A stretch of DNA of 64,000 bases from Whitmania pigra (GCA_021613335.1 JAJTWR010000182.1:2235001-2299000), one strand, 5' to 3'. Shown: positions 26,048-37,940, counted from the first letter of the stretch. The notes: generated by a model from the letters alone, not told the origin. Made by a program: numbers and translations.

Positions 26048-26290
26048 AAAGAAGATGAAGGTGCGGTAGGACCTGCACACATACCAGGGAATCCAATGGT
26101 TTCTCAAGCAGAAACTCCAACATCAGAAACACCTCTTCAGCAAGCAGCCCTCGTTGGGGAAGAAAGACCAGCACCCTCCAGAAGTGGAAGACCAATCAGG
26201 CCCCCTATCGATATGGTTTTGACTGAACTCTAAGCTTGGAAGGGAGATGCTATATATGTGCACATAATGACATACATAAGACAAGAACTT
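26048..26290 (+). mobile_element. LTR-retrotransposon pol C-terminus remnant
   Basis: The open frame 26048-26233 ends GEERPAPSRSGRPIRPPIDM...TEL and a stop. 'R.SGR.RRPP' tails close the pol proteins of many Ty3/gypsy elements. A purine-rich stretch (ggaagggaga) follows at about 26240 and then TGCTATATATGTGCACATAA, which may be the polypurine tract and the start of a 3' LTR. Upstream frames from about 25,900 are broken by stops. It sits in the 1.5-kb spacer between divergent NOC2L and MCPH1. Class assignment is tentative. Confidence 0.45.
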
Positions 26291-26959
26291 TTTTTGCTTG
26301 TTAGATGCTTCTGGGCCACCACCATCCAATTGCATTAGTGCCTCCTAATCCTAAGTAAATTCGGCCCTATGTACTGAGTGACACGTTCCGTTGGAACCAC
26401 CGTTAAGGGAATCATTCATTGGTAAGGATTTTGAAGCACTACAAATGTTATTATTTCTTGTTAGAATATTTTACGTCGCAGTCACAGCTACGTTGAAATG
26501 ATTTAAATTCTTTAACCAAACTTTTACTTACAAACTTGTTAAATTACATAATAGGTTTCAATTTAAAACAGAATCTATTTTAATACTTATCTAACGATTC
26601 CCAACAATAGTTTTCTGAGATTCATTTATTGAGCCGAATTAAGTACCAATAATTTGAAAAACATATTTTTAATAATCAAACACATTTTATGCGTAAGTGT
26701 TTTAATACAATAAAACAATTTTAAGTTTTATTAAATTTCGATAAAGAACGTTATATTATTTTTATTGATTAGGTTGTGATTTAGATGTTTCGGGTGTGTT
26801 TAAATTTGGACGTGTTCGGGCTTAGATGTCGTTTTTAAATTTGGAAGTTTAATAATCAATTACTTGCAAAATACTAAGGTTGTTTACTAATTTTTAAATA
26901 TTGAAATGTATAAATTTCATTGACACATTCATTATATCGACTGAAAAGACCGCTAAGCA

Positions 26960-28988
26960 ATGTTCTGTTCTCATATAGCCTTGAAAGACATGAGCTCTGA
27001 CACCCCGGTGAGTACCGTAACTAAAACAACCAAAAGAACACCAGATTCATTAACTAAACGAAAGCTTCGCGAGCTCTTGAAAGGTAACTGCTTGACGTCA
27101 TTTGTCAGAGTTGTCATGAGATTCTGATGACTGTACATCAATAAGTAAATCTTAATTTATGTTTCATGTTTAATTCGAAGGTGTCATTGCTTTTGTGGAT
27201 GTACGTCTGGAAAAACGAGATGCCAGTGATTGCGTGGCTACTGAGATGACAAAATTGGGGGCCACTGTAGTGGAAAACTTCCTGCCTGAGGTCACCCACT
27301 TGGTGTTCTTTGAAGGCTATAGAAGGTCGTACAAAACCGCTCTGAGGCGAAAGATCCGTATCGTTGCCCCTCACTGGATCAGCGACAGCAAGGCCAACTT
27401 ATGTAAACAAGATGAAAGCAAGTACATTCCTGATATGCCACCTCCAAAGGAAGAGATTCCTTTCTTCAGAAAAAGGGTTAGTTATTTTGATGCACAGATT
27501 GTCCATTTGTTAATAATAATAATGACATCATTTTTGTTTTATTGTTTTAAGTGCTCAATTATGCGGATATGTTTGTATTTACATGTTTATGAATTAATTT
27601 TTTTATTGTGCATTACGTATTAACATTAATGGTTTTCCAGTAGGGTTTTTATTGTGTTGACAAAGTTTTTTTTTGTATGTGGACACATTGGCCATATTCT
27701 TAATTTAAAAACTTGCAAAACTCAAAGTAGCACATCATTCAAGACAATTAGTCACAATCTTTGTAATTGCTTTTAAAAAAGCATGTAAACTCGTCAATTG
27801 TTTAATCAACACAATTTTAATGATTGGCTCTTATCTAAACGACAACTCCAGAAATTCAAACCGATGGTCGAGGAAATTGTGGCCGGAACTTATGTGCCAG
27901 TGGACAACAGGGATGCCAACTACTATGCCGAAAGGTTGACCCTCTCAGCGCCCAGGAAAGCTAACTCAAAGGTTAGTAATGAATATTTAGCTAGATTTTC
28001 TAAGTGTTTATAAGCAGTTTTGTTTTTAATTATTTTTTTTAAGCTTTCCACAAGTGCACTTGTGAATATATGGTACACAAGTGTCTATAAATTATAGCCA
28101 TATATAAATAATTATTAATATATATATATATTAACAATTTTTTATCGATAAGACTAAATTTAAGCTCTGTAAACTGACATCATCATCCCTAATGCTTGAA
28201 TATATTTCGACATCTCTTTCATGTTTGTAAAAGCTATTTTTAGTTTAATTCAGTCTCTGACAGTGCATCATAACCTTTCCATAAGCCCTTTTAAATGTCT
28301 GTAATTTGTGTAAATCTAAATGCTGTAGACTTGTGAAAACATTCTTGATAATGATCTCTCACTTAAGTTAGCAATGTAATAATAATAATAATCATTATCA
28401 TCAGCAGCATCATAATAATTAATAATAATAATAATAATAATAACAATAATAATAACAATTGTTGATAATGTGGTTCCATTCTACACAACAGAATGGTACC
28501 CCACGGAGCCTCAAAGGAACACCCAAGACGGGAGGTGGGGGTAGGAAGGCCAGGAAGAAAATTCAGGGTGAGTGGGTTATAATCATGAATTATCACCATC
28601 ACCAACATCATTGTTATCATCAAATTATCATCTTAAAATCATCTTGATTGTGACCACCCAGTTTATCTGATAATTGGTTTTATGTTATTAAATTACATTT
28701 AATGTTAGCTGTGGCATTAGTTAATGTATTAATAGCATTATTGTGTTTCTAACCATATTAGCTTATTATGATAATCAATAGCCTGAATATTATATTTATT
28801 ACAATTATTATTATACTTATTAATGTTATACTTATTATAACATTACAGGTGATTAATTGGTATGTATTTTTATTTTTAGTATAATTGCTATTATATAATT
28901 CATTACTCATGCTTCATAAACATGCCATTTTTGCAAGAGTCAAAAAATGACTATATAAGAAAGATTTTGCTTAATATTTGAAGGTATC

Positions 28989-29032
<44 letters not shown>

Positions 29033-32000
29033 GTTTTGTCGTTGTTGTACCTCTAGTACTTGCATCTAAGTTTAAGCCCGCTGATCTTACAAACATTGAA
29101 GTAGCACCTGTGTTGATATGGGCTGGGTTGCAAGCGTCTTGCATTATGAACGAATGTTGCATCTAATCGTCGCTAGTAAGGCCAATTTGCACACCTGTGG
29201 TTGTTGTTGTTGCAAATATCAACTTTTGTTGACAAACAAAGACAACGTGGCAATCATAAAAAAATTATTATAATAATTGTAATAGATGCAAGCCAGAAGT
29301 CACTTACTGAGCCTGGAACTGGTGACTTAAGAAAATGGTTCAGTTAGTAGCCAACAAACTGCTTCGTTACCTCTCGTTGAAAACATACCGACACTGTGTG
29401 TATTTTTAAACGGAATGCTAAATACATTTTAAAATACCTTGTAGAAGGTGCTTGGCAAATGCAACGTCTACGTTTATTTATTTACTAGAACATACAAACA
29501 TGTTAAAAGATCACTCCCCCAAGATTTTCCCTAACAATTTCAGATTATCTGGACTTCTCCAACAGTGAAGAGCTAGGAAAAGTCATTGCGGAGAGTTTGA
29601 AGGCCATTCAAGAAAAGAACAAGACCGACCCTTACAACCTCTGGGTGGACTCGCCGGCCACGACAGCGGGTGGCCATGACGATGACGACAACGAGGAGGC
29701 GTACGTGCCACTATTCGAAAGGTGCAGGGCGAAGCTATTGGCAGAGCAGAGGATCAAACCCCCGTCGAAAGATGATGGTTCGGAAATTACCTCCGGAGTA
29801 ACTCCGCCCTCTTCCGATTCCAATGATTCCCCAACGACCCCTTGCCAACAGATCTTGCCAAATTCTAGAGGACAGGCTCAAGTGTTGACAGAGAACAATG
29901 ACGGAGATGTTTCTAAGGAGGTTCTCGCTAATAAAAAGAGGCGCGCATCAGTCGAGCCGAGAGCAAACAAGAAGTTGAAACTAGACGAGACCTCGAATTC
30001 GGACAAAGCCCTGCCTCTGAGCAGGAAAAAAAATGGTAGTCCCGCATCAAAGGCGTCCAAGGTTCTTCCGAACTCAGTTAAAAACACGACGATCCCAGAA
30101 TCCAAACCGACATGTCCGGAGATGAACGACCAAAACACTAAAGATGACAATGATGAACTGCCAACCTTCGAGTCTCTAAATATTGTCACTCCTAAGCCGA
30201 CGAAGAGGAGAAGAACGCTTGCCAATTTCAAAGTTACAACAGAAGATTCTGATCTACTCAGGAGTTCATCCAAAACAAGCAGTAAATTTCAAACTCCGTC
30301 CGCTCAGCCGACCAGAAAGTCTAGCAGACTCAGTATGAGAGTTCAGATCAGTCTCGACAGATTCCTCGAACCCAGGGAAAAGAACGACACAAGCAACAGC
30401 AATTTGTCCAAGCCCGAAGTCTCAAATTCAAAACCAGATATCTCAAACTCCGTCATATCTGGAGTTGGAGGTTCTTCCGACATCGCTCCGACGAGCAGCG
30501 ACCTCTCGGCCGTGAAGGAAAACACGTGCCCCTCGCTACCTGGCAAATTAGCATCTACAAACCTACACCAGTGGTAAAGAGGATGTTGAATATGTTTCAA
30601 GTTTCAACTACTTAGATAAGTAGAGTCAAATAAATGTATAAGTTGTATAAGTCAGCTGGGTCCTCAATGGCTTTTACGATGCCAATTTTTCTTGTGACTG
30701 CTGCTGAAAATGTGATAAGATCTGTGCCTTTTGAATGTAAACATACATAATAATAATACTAATTGATTATAGTTGTTAATATTGTTTTAATGCATAATTT
30801 TTTATAAAAAGTAAGGACAACTAAAGCAAACCTGTGCTCCAACCTCTCACCGAAAGAGCAATGTGTCGACCTCATAAGCTTTTAATTAATTATTATTTAA
30901 TCATTTTGTTCGAACTGATCGGCCAATGACTTTTATTTAATAAGAATCCGCTTCGGATGTCAACAGCATCTTTTTTTTTTGCGTCGCTCAATATCTTTGC
31001 CTCTCCCGATCAAAAAGCATCCCTTTGATTTTTGGAAGTTCCGTTTGTTTGCAACTATGGCAACCCTCAAAGAAGAGTTTTTGATGGTTTTTCTTTGGAG
31101 ACGATCACTTTTCTTTTTGTTATTTTGAATTTGTTTGATCTTTCCATGATTACCTTCCATCATTTTATGTTCAATAAAAAACTTGGAAATACGACTACGT
31201 CTTAAGTATCTGGAAAAAGTCAGTTTTGAGAAATTAACTTTTGTTGTGCAAGGAGAATCTGAAATCATGACTTTGGATACACAATTTGTGACTGCTTTTG
31301 TTAAGTAGTTATAGAACAAATTGAGAGCCAGGTTAAGGAATAACTCAATTGAGGAATAGAGTGCAGTTATGAAAACTGAATGAGATTTCAAGCACTGTTA
31401 TGAGATCAAAATAACTAAACACTATATCCGCTATTTCAACAAAATCTAGTTATATTTTAAGTATTCCTCTAAATACCGATATTCCCAGTTAATCACAATA
31501 AATTGTCCATTTTTGAACAAAAATTAACTACTGTTCCTATTTTCAGGGAACAAGATTTCTTGAAATCTACACTAGAAAACATCGGGGGGTTCAAAATGGT
31601 GGATGGGGTGGACGATGCCCAGACTGTGATAGTCTCTGGCAGTGCCCGAAGAACCATGAAGATTCTATTTGGGATAGCTCTTGGATGCTGGATTGTTAGC
31701 CTCGACTGGGTCTGTTGTAATTTGTAGGGGGCGGATGGCTTCTGGGTTGTAATGAACATTTATTTTTACCACCTTAAGGTCATAGAGTCGGCCAAACGTG
31801 GGCAGTGGGTCTGCGTCAGAGACTTCGAAGTTGCCTATTTTCCTGCAGCTCTCGTGAGATCATGAATAACTTATGTTTTTTTTATGAATAAATTATGTTT
31901 ATGAATAAATTATCAATGACTTCGTCATTGCATATTAATAATATTGCTTATTGGAGGTTTTAGGTGGCAGTATTAATTAAAGTATCAAGTTTTGTTAATT

Positions 32001-32892
32001 AGATCAATTCTCTTCAGATTGAAATATATTGATAACATAAGTCTATGCATTGGCCATTTTTTAAGTTTTAAGGTTCTGCAATATTTCTGACAAAAATGTC
32101 TACATAAGTCCACTTTTAATTAGGAGTCAAGAAAGAAAAGAATGGATATGAAAGAGGGAAATTACTCCATGAATTTGTTCTCCGGATGCAACGGAATCTT
32201 TGTGTCCAATGGTTGTCAGCCGAGCAAGAAAGAGGTGGAACTATTGGTCACCATCTGCGGAGGAAAGGTGAGTGATGATGATGATGATAATGGTGATGAT
32301 TATGATAATGGTGATGATGATGATAGTGGTGGTGATTTTTTAAAGTGATGAGGATGAAGGCAATGATGACTTAAAGATCTTTAAAGATCATACTTTAGTT
32401 TAAAACATTCCATTCCACATATTTAAACACATCCATTTATTAGCACAAAACTCAGTAGGACAATACAATGCATTTGCGATTAACATCAGCATATTACGTG
32501 ATCACATAAACTCCAATCTTCGTTTCAGATTATTAAGAGTTTCCGTGGAGCAGAAGTGTGCATTGGTGAACGCATAAGAAAATCTATAAAAAACGTGGAT
32601 GCTAAATGGGTGCTCGGTTAGTGTTGCTGCTGTCTGCAATCTGTAACTTTTATATCACAGCAATATTATAATCAGTGTTCTAGTAATATTTATAATATAT
32701 TACTAAATCTGTAACTTTTACATCACATCAATATTATAATCAATGTTCTAGTAATATTTTTAATATATTACATGTCCTCTAACAAGTAAGTTTTAACAAA
32801 AACTGAATTGATTTTATTGATTTTATTTATCTTCCTTAGATTCTGTAACAAGCAATCGGTGCCTTGATTTGGAGCCTTACTCTTTGATCTAG
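26960..32892 (+). CDS. MCPH1: Microcephalin (MCPH1)
   Basis: MCPH1 is a nuclear BRCT protein that restrains condensin II and binds phosphorylated H2AX after DNA damage. Ten exons: 26960-27083, 27181-27476, 27852-27971, 28492-28567, 29544-30573, 31547-31709, 31779-31853, 32124-32267, 32529-32616, 32840-32892. They give 722 residues (human 835), and every junction keeps phase. BRCT1 (about 41-135) starts KGVIAFVDV and has EVTHLVFFEGY and IVAPHWISDSKANL, then QDESKYIPDMPP. The middle is disordered, with basic stretches (KKRRASVEPRANKKLKL). BRCT2 (about 550-630) has ENIGGFKMVDGV, TVIVSGSARRTMKILFGIA and GCWIVSLDW. BRCT3 (about 645-722) has GIFVSNGCQPSKKEVELLV, CGGKIIKSF and AKWVLDSVTSNRCLDLEPY. 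An in-frame TAA lies just upstream of the chosen ATG. Exon 6 lacks the usual 'LVMTS' strand, so a small exon may be missed there. Confidence 0.93.
28381..28457. repeat. (AAT)n microsatellite in MCPH1 intron 3
   Basis: Interrupted AAT run ending about 35 bases before exon 4. A second pure (ATT)n run lies at 28986-29032 in intron 4. Confidence 0.85.
30629..30634 (+). terminator. Possible intronic polyadenylation signal of MCPH1
   Basis: AATAAA lies 56 bases into intron 5. If intron 5 is not spliced, translation runs one codon past the exon edge and stops (LHQW then TAA at 30575-30577). The message would keep BRCT1 and the central region but lack both C-terminal BRCT domains. Confidence 0.35.
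30960..31391 (-). CDS. Hypothetical antisense ORF inside MCPH1 intron 5
   Basis: A 143-codon open frame on the minus strand, not overlapping any MCPH1 exon. I recognise no family. The N-terminal half is hydrophobic and chance-like; the C-terminal half is strongly basic (FSRYLRRSRISKFF, QNNKKKSDRLQRKTIKNSS, ERRKKKRCC). An acceptor-like TTTTTCCAG lies just before ATACTTAAGACG, so the real coding part may be only the basic half. It is long for AT-rich intron DNA. It could be a nested gene, a decayed retrocopy or chance. Confidence 0.3.
   Translation of the reverse strand: MKSHSVFITALYSSIELFLNLALNLFYNYLTKAVTNCVSKVMISDSPCTTKVNFSKLTFSRYLRRSRISKFFIEHKMMEGNHGKIKQIQNNKKKSDRLQRKTIKNSSLRVAIVANKRNFQKSKGCFLIGRGKDIERRKKKRCC
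32272..32336. repeat. (GAT)n microsatellite at an MCPH1 donor
   Basis: The repeat starts four bases after the start of intron 8 (AAG|GTGAGTGATGATGATG), so the donor merges with the array. Confidence 0.85.
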
Positions 32893-33885
32893 TCATCCAC
32901 TAGATTATGACTGTTGCTGCTGCCTTTTCGCAAAATGACTGTGATTCTGTGATTGAGTTTGTGAGAAATTTTATACGAGTCATTTTTATTGTTTTTAATT
33001 TCTGTCTGCTGAAATGTTCTGAAATCTGAAAATTTTCTGATATGTTCAACTTGACTTCTCGTTGGCAGCCATTTATGGTCTAATCAAACACATGTTTGTT
33101 TTTCTAAATGTTAACTACTTGTTTTATTTGTCTCGTGTTATTTGTTAAGTTATAACTAATTAATAATTTGTTTGCTGAGTTATAAATAGTCGTAAATGTC
33201 CATCAAGCCTAGTTGTCATGTCTGCGTGAATTTATCCAAGGTCGCATGGTAGTGTAAATATTAACTAATATTTGTATGTAGCCGAAACAATGCAATTCCA
33301 GCATTTAACGGCTGTTACCAGTTGTGTGTTAAAAATCTTGAAAATCGAATTACGTTTTGAGTAAGGTTGTTGAGGAACATTCTATTTTTTTTATTTAGAG
33401 AGATGTCAATTCCAACGAAAAAAAATTTCTATTCAATATTCTTTTATTGAGCTACAACGAAATTAATGTTCTGCCGTTTGTCAACAAGATTCAAACAGAT
33501 GACGTCTCCCTCCGTTCACTTTTTAATTCAGCTTTTTTGTCTCTCTTCTCTAAAACGCCTGAAAAGTAACTCATCATTATTATAATTCTTATTTCAAAGT
33601 TAGGAGCGTTTATTTGTAATTTTCATATTTTCCTAGTTTTCTGGACCATCGCAATACAGTATTTTCGTCCAAAGTAGAGCCATAATAGAACAAATACACC
33701 TTATTAGAGCAACTAGCCATACTTCCCTAAAGCCAATATTAAAGATGATTCACAGATGGGGATGTCCTGTGCGAATGACTAATTAATAAAGGTTATCTTC
33801 TAAAAATTTTCCTTAAGACTAAAGTTTGCAACAATAAATTTATGAGAATAATTTCTACAAACGAATGATTTCTTGAAAAACTATC
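32893..33885. other. Intergenic, no gene seen
   Basis: AT-rich 3' flank of MCPH1 and of the small membrane-protein gene, which converge here. I see only short chance frames and no repeat above microsatellite size. Confidence 0.6.
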
Positions 33886-34976
33886 CTACTTACAGTACAC
33901 GATGAAAGTGACCAACACAAGAGTAAAGAGAATGGCGAGTACGACGCACCAATCGTAAGACATTATCATGGTCACTGGAATGAAAAGTTAATTTATCATT
34001 AGTAATAAATGTAGATAATTTAAGAATACTGCTTCAGTTACGAATAGTAACATATAAATAGGAAAAATGGGGAACGTTCTATTCTCCACTGTTGTATCTC
34101 TAGCAAGAGGGGGAAATAATAATTATAAAGTTATTAATTTATTTTTATTATAACCTTTACAAGGTTCTTCTTCTCCTGCTTTACCGTCAACAAGAGTATA
34201 ATTTCCATCTGAATCACAAACAGTCATTTGTTTTTAATTTTTAACATAAATATATTAAGTAAACGCTTTGAATTGAGGCATTGACAATAGTTAATTAAGC
34301 GCTCAATAAAGTAATTAAATTTTAATGTCAACAGTAATATTTAATTAGAATGAATACATTATGGAAAAAAGTACTTTGCCCAGTTATCTTCGTCCAGGTG
34401 TAGTTCTGGAAGGAGTCGTAGAGGAAATAGAAGCATTTTTTCGTGTAATTTCCAGGCTCGTTTATGAACAAGTCTCCAACCTCATTTATGTGAATGCTGT
34501 GTGAAATTTAAATAAAACCTAAGAAGCCAATTACGTCTTAATTTAATTACGTCAATTTAAATTCGGTTATTAGGACTAAAAAGAGTGGTTATTACACAGA
34601 TCCAGGTCTGTCTTCTTAACCACTATAAATAATTGTTATGTTATGTTATGTTATGTTACGTTTGTGATGATTATTCTTTTGGGCATATTGTGTAAGACAG
34701 CGAAACAATGCAACGATGGACATACGTATACGTGTTACAAGAAATTCACAATTTGGTAAATACATTTGTAATTAATTAATCAAATGATCATTAGCAAGTA
34801 TGGACTCTATAATAGCTCAGAAACCCTAATCACCCAAATAATGATTCAATTTACCTTGGATGAGATGAGAGATTTGGTTCACCTCGTTCATAAATGAGAT
34901 CCTTGCCATATTTTATGCTTGTGGCACCGAAACTGCTCAGGTTTATAGGTACGGTGTCGTTAGCTGTTTGGTTCAT
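33886..34976 (-). CDS. Small N-glycosylated single-pass membrane protein
   Basis: Four exons, 34855-34976 (ATG at 34976), 34375-34496, 34161-34208 and 33886-33974 (TAG), join in consistent phases (2, 1, 1) to give 126 residues. The N-terminal part holds seven N-x-S/T sequons (NQT, NDT, NLS twice, NYT three times). Near the C-terminus one hydrophobic helix, WCVVLAILFTLVLVTFIVY, is followed by only CK. The sequons suggest the N-terminus faces outside, but no signal peptide precedes the chosen ATG; that exon has an acceptor-like TTAACAG at its start, so an upstream exon may supply one. The last codons overlap a GTAAGT donor, so a longer cytoplasmic tail is possible. I do not recognise a family. 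Confidence 0.5.
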
Positions 34977-36204
34977 GGTCCGATGCTGTTAAGATTTTGT
35001 GGCAGATTTTATAATAACAAATATGTTTATAATATGCGCATGTGTAATTACGAGTTGTAGTGCACAAACTATTGTAATTAAATATTAAGTATTGGTTTTG
35101 CTTACTAATTTTTCTGAGTTATTGTGCCCAATTTTCTTGCGATTTTTAGCTGACCGACGACTTAGCAATGCTACTATATAATAGTATAAAGCTTAACATA
35201 AGTTATATCAGCTGTTTATGCTAAAAAATCTATTAATCCATCACTCCAAACTTTCCAATCGTCTCGAAAGACGATAAATTGGCGACGAATCAAGTTAATT
35301 TACATTAATTAATCATTGAACTTGAACTTATTTTTTAAATCTGAAAAGTACGCTAATTGACACAATCACAATGTCAGAATCTCTATTTGTAGATTTACAT
35401 CCTACAAAAGCTTGCATTAGTTGGCCCGTTGTGATGGGGAGATTACAAAGTCATTTGAAATTGTAGCAACAGACATTGCAATGTGTGCCCGACAAATTGG
35501 CTTAAGACAATAGACTAAAAACAGAGAAGCCGATATGTCTGCAGTTTTGGCAATTCATTTACAAGCTTTACTTGTTAATAATAAAATAAATAAGATAGTC
35601 ATTATGATTTAATAACTTCAGTTTTAAGTTTATTACTTGACTGGAGTGTTAATCGAGAGCAACACGTCAAACCACATTTTAATATTCGGGGAAAATCGAA
35701 ATAGCAAATGCATTTACAAAACAACAAAATACAACAACGTACATGTATCTGAATATCTTGTAAGTTTTTAATCTCACCCACGCTTGACAGAAGGTGAGCT
35801 TCGCTCCGTCTTTTGCACAGGTATTCAGGTGCGTTACCTCAACTTTATTACTTGAGCTTTATTAGTTAAGCTTACCTGGATTATTTGATACTCTTCTGTT
35901 TCAATTGTTAGTAATGAAAGCCATTGTGGATGTTAAATAAATGAATGGGTGATTGTATAATATCTTCGTTTTGTTTCTAAAACTTTTTTCAAAATTATTT
36001 ATTAAATAAATTGTTTTTTAATTATTAAACGTTAGTTATTATAAAACTATTTTTATGAAAATTATCAAAAAGACAAGATGTAAGTCTTAAACAATTTTAT
36101 TTTCACAAAAATCATCAAGAGAAATAAAAAAAATGCATGTGCTACCAAGAACCAATAATTATTCTGTTGTAAAATGAACGGATTTCAATGACAATTTACT
36201 AAAC
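34977..36204. other. Intergenic, no gene seen
   Basis: Low-complexity AT-rich DNA with no supported gene, RNA or element. A short (TTATG)n run lies at about 34636-34660 in the neighbouring gene's intron. Confidence 0.55.
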
Positions 36205-37302
36205 TTAAACTTTTAACTTCTTACTGGCTCTTTCTAAGGAAACTCCTTTTCTCTTTCTATTTCCCACAACCCCGCTGCACATTTTCACTTTGCTCTCAAC
36301 AGTGGGGCTCGGGCGATATTTTAGGTACTCTACGTGAATTCCTTTGGCCTCCAATCTGGCTTTACATTCGTCTATCAAGGAATCCAAATCCTTCGATTTT
36401 TTGACTCTTCCTACTCTATTTTCATTTCCCACGAGCCCGCTGCACGTCTCTACTTTGCTCTCAAAAGTGGGACTCGGAAATTCTAAGAATTCGACGTGGA
36501 TTCCTTTGACCTCCAATCTGGCTTTACACCTGTTCATCAGGGGTACAAAATCCTCCAATTTTGTGGCCCTACTCGCCAAATCTGAGTTGTCGACATCTTG
36601 TTGGCGAGATTTCATAGCTTCCATGCAACTTTGAAAAAGTTTGGCCATCGACTCTGGGGTGACTTCCTCGAGATTGTTAAATAATTCTCTGATCTTGGCA
36701 CTGATAGGGTCTTCATTTTCAGGTGCAGGCTCGTAGTCTAAGACTTTCTCCTTTTTACCTTCTTTGACTGCATTCAGAAGCTCTGTGTGACGTCTAGGTT
36801 TTACTGATTTCCCGACTAAAAGAGGATTTTCGGTTGCTCCTTTCCTCAGGTCGTATGGTACGTAAGTCCCTGCTACTATTTCCTTTACCATCGGTCTATA
36901 CCTTCTCTTCTTAAAGAAAGGTATCTCAGATGGTATGTCGGGAATGTATTTGCTCTCGTCCTGTCTGCACAGCTTGGCCCTACTGTCCTCGATCCAAAGA
37001 GGGAGAACGATGTGAATATTTAATTTCTGAGCAGCTATGTATTCGCTTCGTGCACCATTTAAAAAGACCAGGTGTGTAACCTTTTCGGTGTAGCCATCTT
37101 CAACTTTTGCACCTAGTCTTTCCAACTCTGCAGTTATGCACGGTCCCAGGTCCCAGTTGTTGAAGTGGGCGTTAACGATGGCCACAACACCTTTCAGAAT
37201 CCGGTCGATTTTCTTCGATTTCACGTTCGATTTAGAAGCGCGTCTGGAGTTTAATGAGTTGCTTTTGACGTTTGCCACGTGTGTTTGGATCATTTTTTCC
37301 AT
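36205..37302 (-). CDS. Intronless MCPH1-like single-BRCT protein (probable retrogene)
   Basis: One open frame of 365 residues. Residues about 36-130 are a BRCT domain that follows MCPH1 BRCT1 of this window: KGVVAIVNAHF, KVTHLVFLNGA, IVLPLWIEDSRAKL and the shared QDESKYIPD. After it, FFKKRRYRPMVKEIVAGTYVP matches MCPH1 exons 2 and 3 joined (FFRKR + KFKPMVEEIVAGTYVP) with no intron, the mark of a copy made from spliced RNA. It stops before the C-terminal BRCTs. A roughly 60-residue segment is duplicated near the end: PLMNRCKARLEVKGIHVEF and SLIDECKARLEAKGIHVEY, each followed by SPT.ESKV..CSG.VGN. The frame is intact and ends in a basic SLERASKKLKV, so it is probably expressed. No poly(A) tail or target duplication is visible, so it is old. 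Function unknown; perhaps chromatin binding without condensin or phospho-H2AX contacts. Confidence 0.85.
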   Translation of the reverse strand: MEKMIQTHVANVKSNSLNSRRASKSNVKSKKIDRILKGVVAIVNAHFNNWDLGPCITAELERLGAKVEDGYTEKVTHLVFLNGARSEYIAAQKLNIHIVLPLWIEDSRAKLCRQDESKYIPDIPSEIPFFKKRRYRPMVKEIVAGTYVPYDLRKGATENPLLVGKSVKPRRHTELLNAVKEGKKEKVLDYEPAPENEDPISAKIRELFNNLEEVTPESMAKLFQSCMEAMKSRQQDVDNSDLASRATKLEDFVPLMNRCKARLEVKGIHVEFLEFPSPTFESKVETCSGLVGNENRVGRVKKSKDLDSLIDECKARLEAKGIHVEYLKYRPSPTVESKVKMCSGVVGNRKRKGVSLERASKKLKV

Positions 37303-37940
37303 CTGATATGGATTTCTTTTGACGTTAGTTTAGCTGCGATTTCTAGTGTAAAATTCGAATTTAGATTATAGTTTTTGGATAATAGTTTCCTGTGTCTAAG
37401 AAACTTGAAAGTTGATTGAATCAAAGAGTTACACACAAGCCGAGCAGAATAAAAAAGATTCTGACTATTATATTTTGCAATTTAATTAGTTTTATCGCAA
37501 GTAATTAAATTACGAGGCGTAAGTAATTAAAGAATTAACAATATATAAATACAGCTACAAATTTATAAAAGGGTACAAACTTAATTAAAAAAAAATAAAC
37601 AGGTCAGTTTAATCTACTTTGCAAAACAATCGATACATTATTTTGCGTTTTATAGCCAAAAAACCTCTTCTGGACGTACGCTGGTTTATGAAGTAAGTTT
37701 TTAATTTATATTGTTTTATAATTTAGAACGATTTTTAAATTATATTAAAACTAAAAAAATTTAAATTTATTTTGCGCATTTCTGAAACGCATCGATCTTA
37801 TGACAGATTGATGTCATTTTGATCTAGGACAGGTGCACCCTATAACAAAAACGTTCCAGCAATGAATTTTTATGCATTACAAACTAATGATACGTGATAA
37901 TGAACAGAATCCTATTCTAAACTGCAGACATTTGTTCCAT

